In this document: positions 5,920-7,133 of the stretch, piece after piece
How the letters are laid out: the number at the start of each line of letters is the position of its first letter
Numbering within the stretch: position 1 is the first letter of the stretch
From: Chlorobiota bacterium
Lineage (GTDB): Bacteria; Bacteroidota; Bacteroidia; Flavobacteriales; Flavobacteriaceae
Assembly (NCBI GenBank): GCA_013153655.1
Contig: JAADEB010000063.1
Location: 1 to 7,133 of the forward strand
Length of the DNA stretch: 7,133 nucleotides
Direction: 5' to 3'
Translations under genes and position numbers: made by a program
Notes under the pieces: generated by a model
What the model saw: the letters and a program-made list of their open reading frames with translations, nothing else
What the model was told of the DNA's origin: nothing
Databases searched by the model: none

Positions 5920-7133
5920 ATGGCAATGACACATTTATCATCGCCCGTAACCGATGAACAATTACATGCCGCCCTGAAAAAATATTTCGGGTTCGATACT
6001 TTTCGCGGCTTGCAGAAGGATGTGATCAAAAGCGTCCTGGCGGGTAAACACACCCTGGCTATCATGCCCACCGGTGGCGGTAAATCCCTTACCTACCAAC
6101 TGCCCGCCCTTATGCTCGACGGTATGGCCATCGTCATATCGCCCCTGATTGCACTTATGAAAAACCAAGTGGATTCCGTTCGCGGGATTTCCGAAGAATC
6201 GGGAATTGCCCACGTGATGAATTCCATGCTCACCAAAACCGAGCTGCGTAAGGTAAAGGAAGACGTGGCCGCCGGCAAAACCAAATTGCTCTATCTGGCC
6301 CCCGAATCGCTCAATAAAGAAGAAAACATCGAATTTCTTAAACAAATTCCCATTTCATTCGTGGCGGTGGACGAAGCACACTGTATTTCCGAATGGGGTC
6401 ACGATTTCCGGCCCGAATACCGGAACATTCGCAGCAGTGTGGACCGCATCCAACCCGGATTGCCCATTATCGCCCTGACGGCTACGGCCACGCCCAAAAC
6501 GCAGGACGATATCCTCAAAAACCTCGAAATCCAGGATGCCAACGTATTCAAGGATTCGTTCAACCGGCCCAACCTTTTCTACGAAGTGGTGCCCAAAACC
6601 AAAAATATCGACAAGGACATCATCCGTTTTGTCAAACAACGTCCCGGCCAATCGGGTATCATCTATGCTTTAAGCCGAAAACAGGTGGAAGATTTGGCTC
6701 AAATGCTCCAAATCAACGGTGTTCGCGCCATTCCCTATCATGCCGGTCTCAATGCCAAAACACGCGCCCTGCACCAGGATATGTTCCTGCAAGAAGATGC
6801 CGAAGTGGTGGTGGCCACCATCGCCTTTGGAATGGGAATCGACAAACCCGATGTGCGCTACGTAATCCATTACGATATCCCCAAAAGCCTCGAAAGCTAC
6901 TATCAGGAAACCGGACGTGCGGGACGCGACGGCGAATATGCCCATTGCCTGGCTTTCTATTCCTACAAGGACATCGAAAAACTGGAAAAATTCCTTTTTT
7001 CGGAAAAATCGCGCCTCGAACGCGAAATCGGTCTGTCGTTGCTCAACGAAGTGGTGGCCTATGCCGAAACATCCATTTCGCGGCGTAAATTCCTCCTCAA
7101 TTATTTCGGCGAGGAATTCGACCCGGCCAAAGA
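5920..7133 (+). CDS. recQ: RecQ-family ATP-dependent DNA helicase (C-terminus beyond right edge)
   Basis: 404 codons are present. RecQ proteins are superfamily 2 helicases that unwind DNA 3' to 5' in recombination and fork repair. The helicase core is intact: motif 0 FGFDTFRGLQKDVI (23-36), Walker A PTGGGKS (50-56), motif Ia ISPLIALMKNQ (73-83), and DEAH (151-154). The DEAH box runs into the aromatic-rich loop CISEWGHDFRPEY (155-167), which couples DNA binding to ATP hydrolysis in RecQ. Motif III TATATPK (187-193), motif V ATIAFGMGIDKPDVRY (299-314) and motif VI QETGRAGRDGE (329-339) follow. The RecQ-specific zinc region begins at SRRKFLLNYFGEEFD (387-401). There the cysteine that normally precedes RR is Ser387, so zinc binding is doubtful. 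The start is the ATG at 5920; an in-frame ATG at 5926 is equally possible. No Shine-Dalgarno site is seen. Full-length family members are about 600-730 residues, so the winged-helix and any HRDC domain are outside the window. Confidence 0.95.
   Translation, partial: MAMTHLSSPVTDEQLHAALKKYFGFDTFRGLQKDVIKSVLAGKHTLAIMPTGGGKSLTYQLPALMLDGMAIVISPLIALMKNQVDSVRGISEESGIAHVMNSMLTKTELRKVKEDVAAGKTKLLYLAPESLNKEENIEFLKQIPISFVAVDEAHCISEWGHDFRPEYRNIRSSVDRIQPGLPIIALTATATPKTQDDILKNLEIQDANVFKDSFNRPNLFYEVVPKTKNIDKDIIRFVKQRPGQSGIIYALSRKQVEDLAQMLQINGVRAIPYHAGLNAKTRALHQDMFLQEDAEVVVATIAFGMGIDKPDVRYVIHYDIPKSLESYYQETGRAGRDGEYAHCLAFYSYKDIEKLEKFLFSEKSRLEREIGLSLLNEVVAYAETSISRRKFLLNYFGEEFDPAK

Noticed and set aside
6393..7088. 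A 231-codon plus-strand open frame inside recQ
   Set aside because: It is a +1-type shadow of the helicase frame, rich in Arg, Pro and Gly, and overlaps the intact DEAH-to-motif VI region.

Overview
The window looks like ordinary chromosomal DNA from a member of the Bacteroidota; I cannot place it to order or genus. Three things point there: a large Oar-like TonB-dependent receptor with an N-terminal carboxypeptidase-regulatory-like domain, AT-rich intergenic DNA with TAnnTTTG-like -7 elements, and a general lack of Shine-Dalgarno sites. Coding DNA is of balanced base composition, whereas the gaps between genes are strongly AT-rich.

Layout. Positions 1-2706 (minus strand) hold 902 codons of an outer-membrane TonB-dependent receptor whose C-terminus lies beyond the left edge. 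A divergent intergenic region of about 290 bp follows. It contains a good -7 element for the receptor, two overlapping inverted repeats, a perfect 10-bp tandem repeat, and a strong Shine-Dalgarno sequence. From 2998 to 4695 (plus strand) is a fused glutamate formimidoyltransferase/formimidoyltetrahydrofolate cyclodeaminase (ftcD). After a 185-bp AT-rich gap with a plausible promoter comes accA (4881-5834), the alpha subunit of the acetyl-CoA carboxylase carboxyltransferase. After another short gap with a weak terminator-like hairpin comes the first 404 codons of a RecQ-family DNA helicase (5920 to the right edge).

How the genes relate. They serve unrelated functions: outer-membrane uptake, histidine/folate one-carbon catabolism, the first committed step of fatty acid synthesis, and DNA repair. 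The three plus-strand genes are separated by 85-185 bp with their own promoter-like sequences, so they look like separate or loosely coupled units rather than one operon. No RNA gene, CRISPR array, insertion sequence or phage gene is visible.

I found no credible undescribed multi-gene system. The points most worth a second look are a RecQ whose first zinc-ligand cysteine is replaced by serine, and the unusual leader of ftcD (strong Shine-Dalgarno, possible TTG start, direct and inverted repeats).
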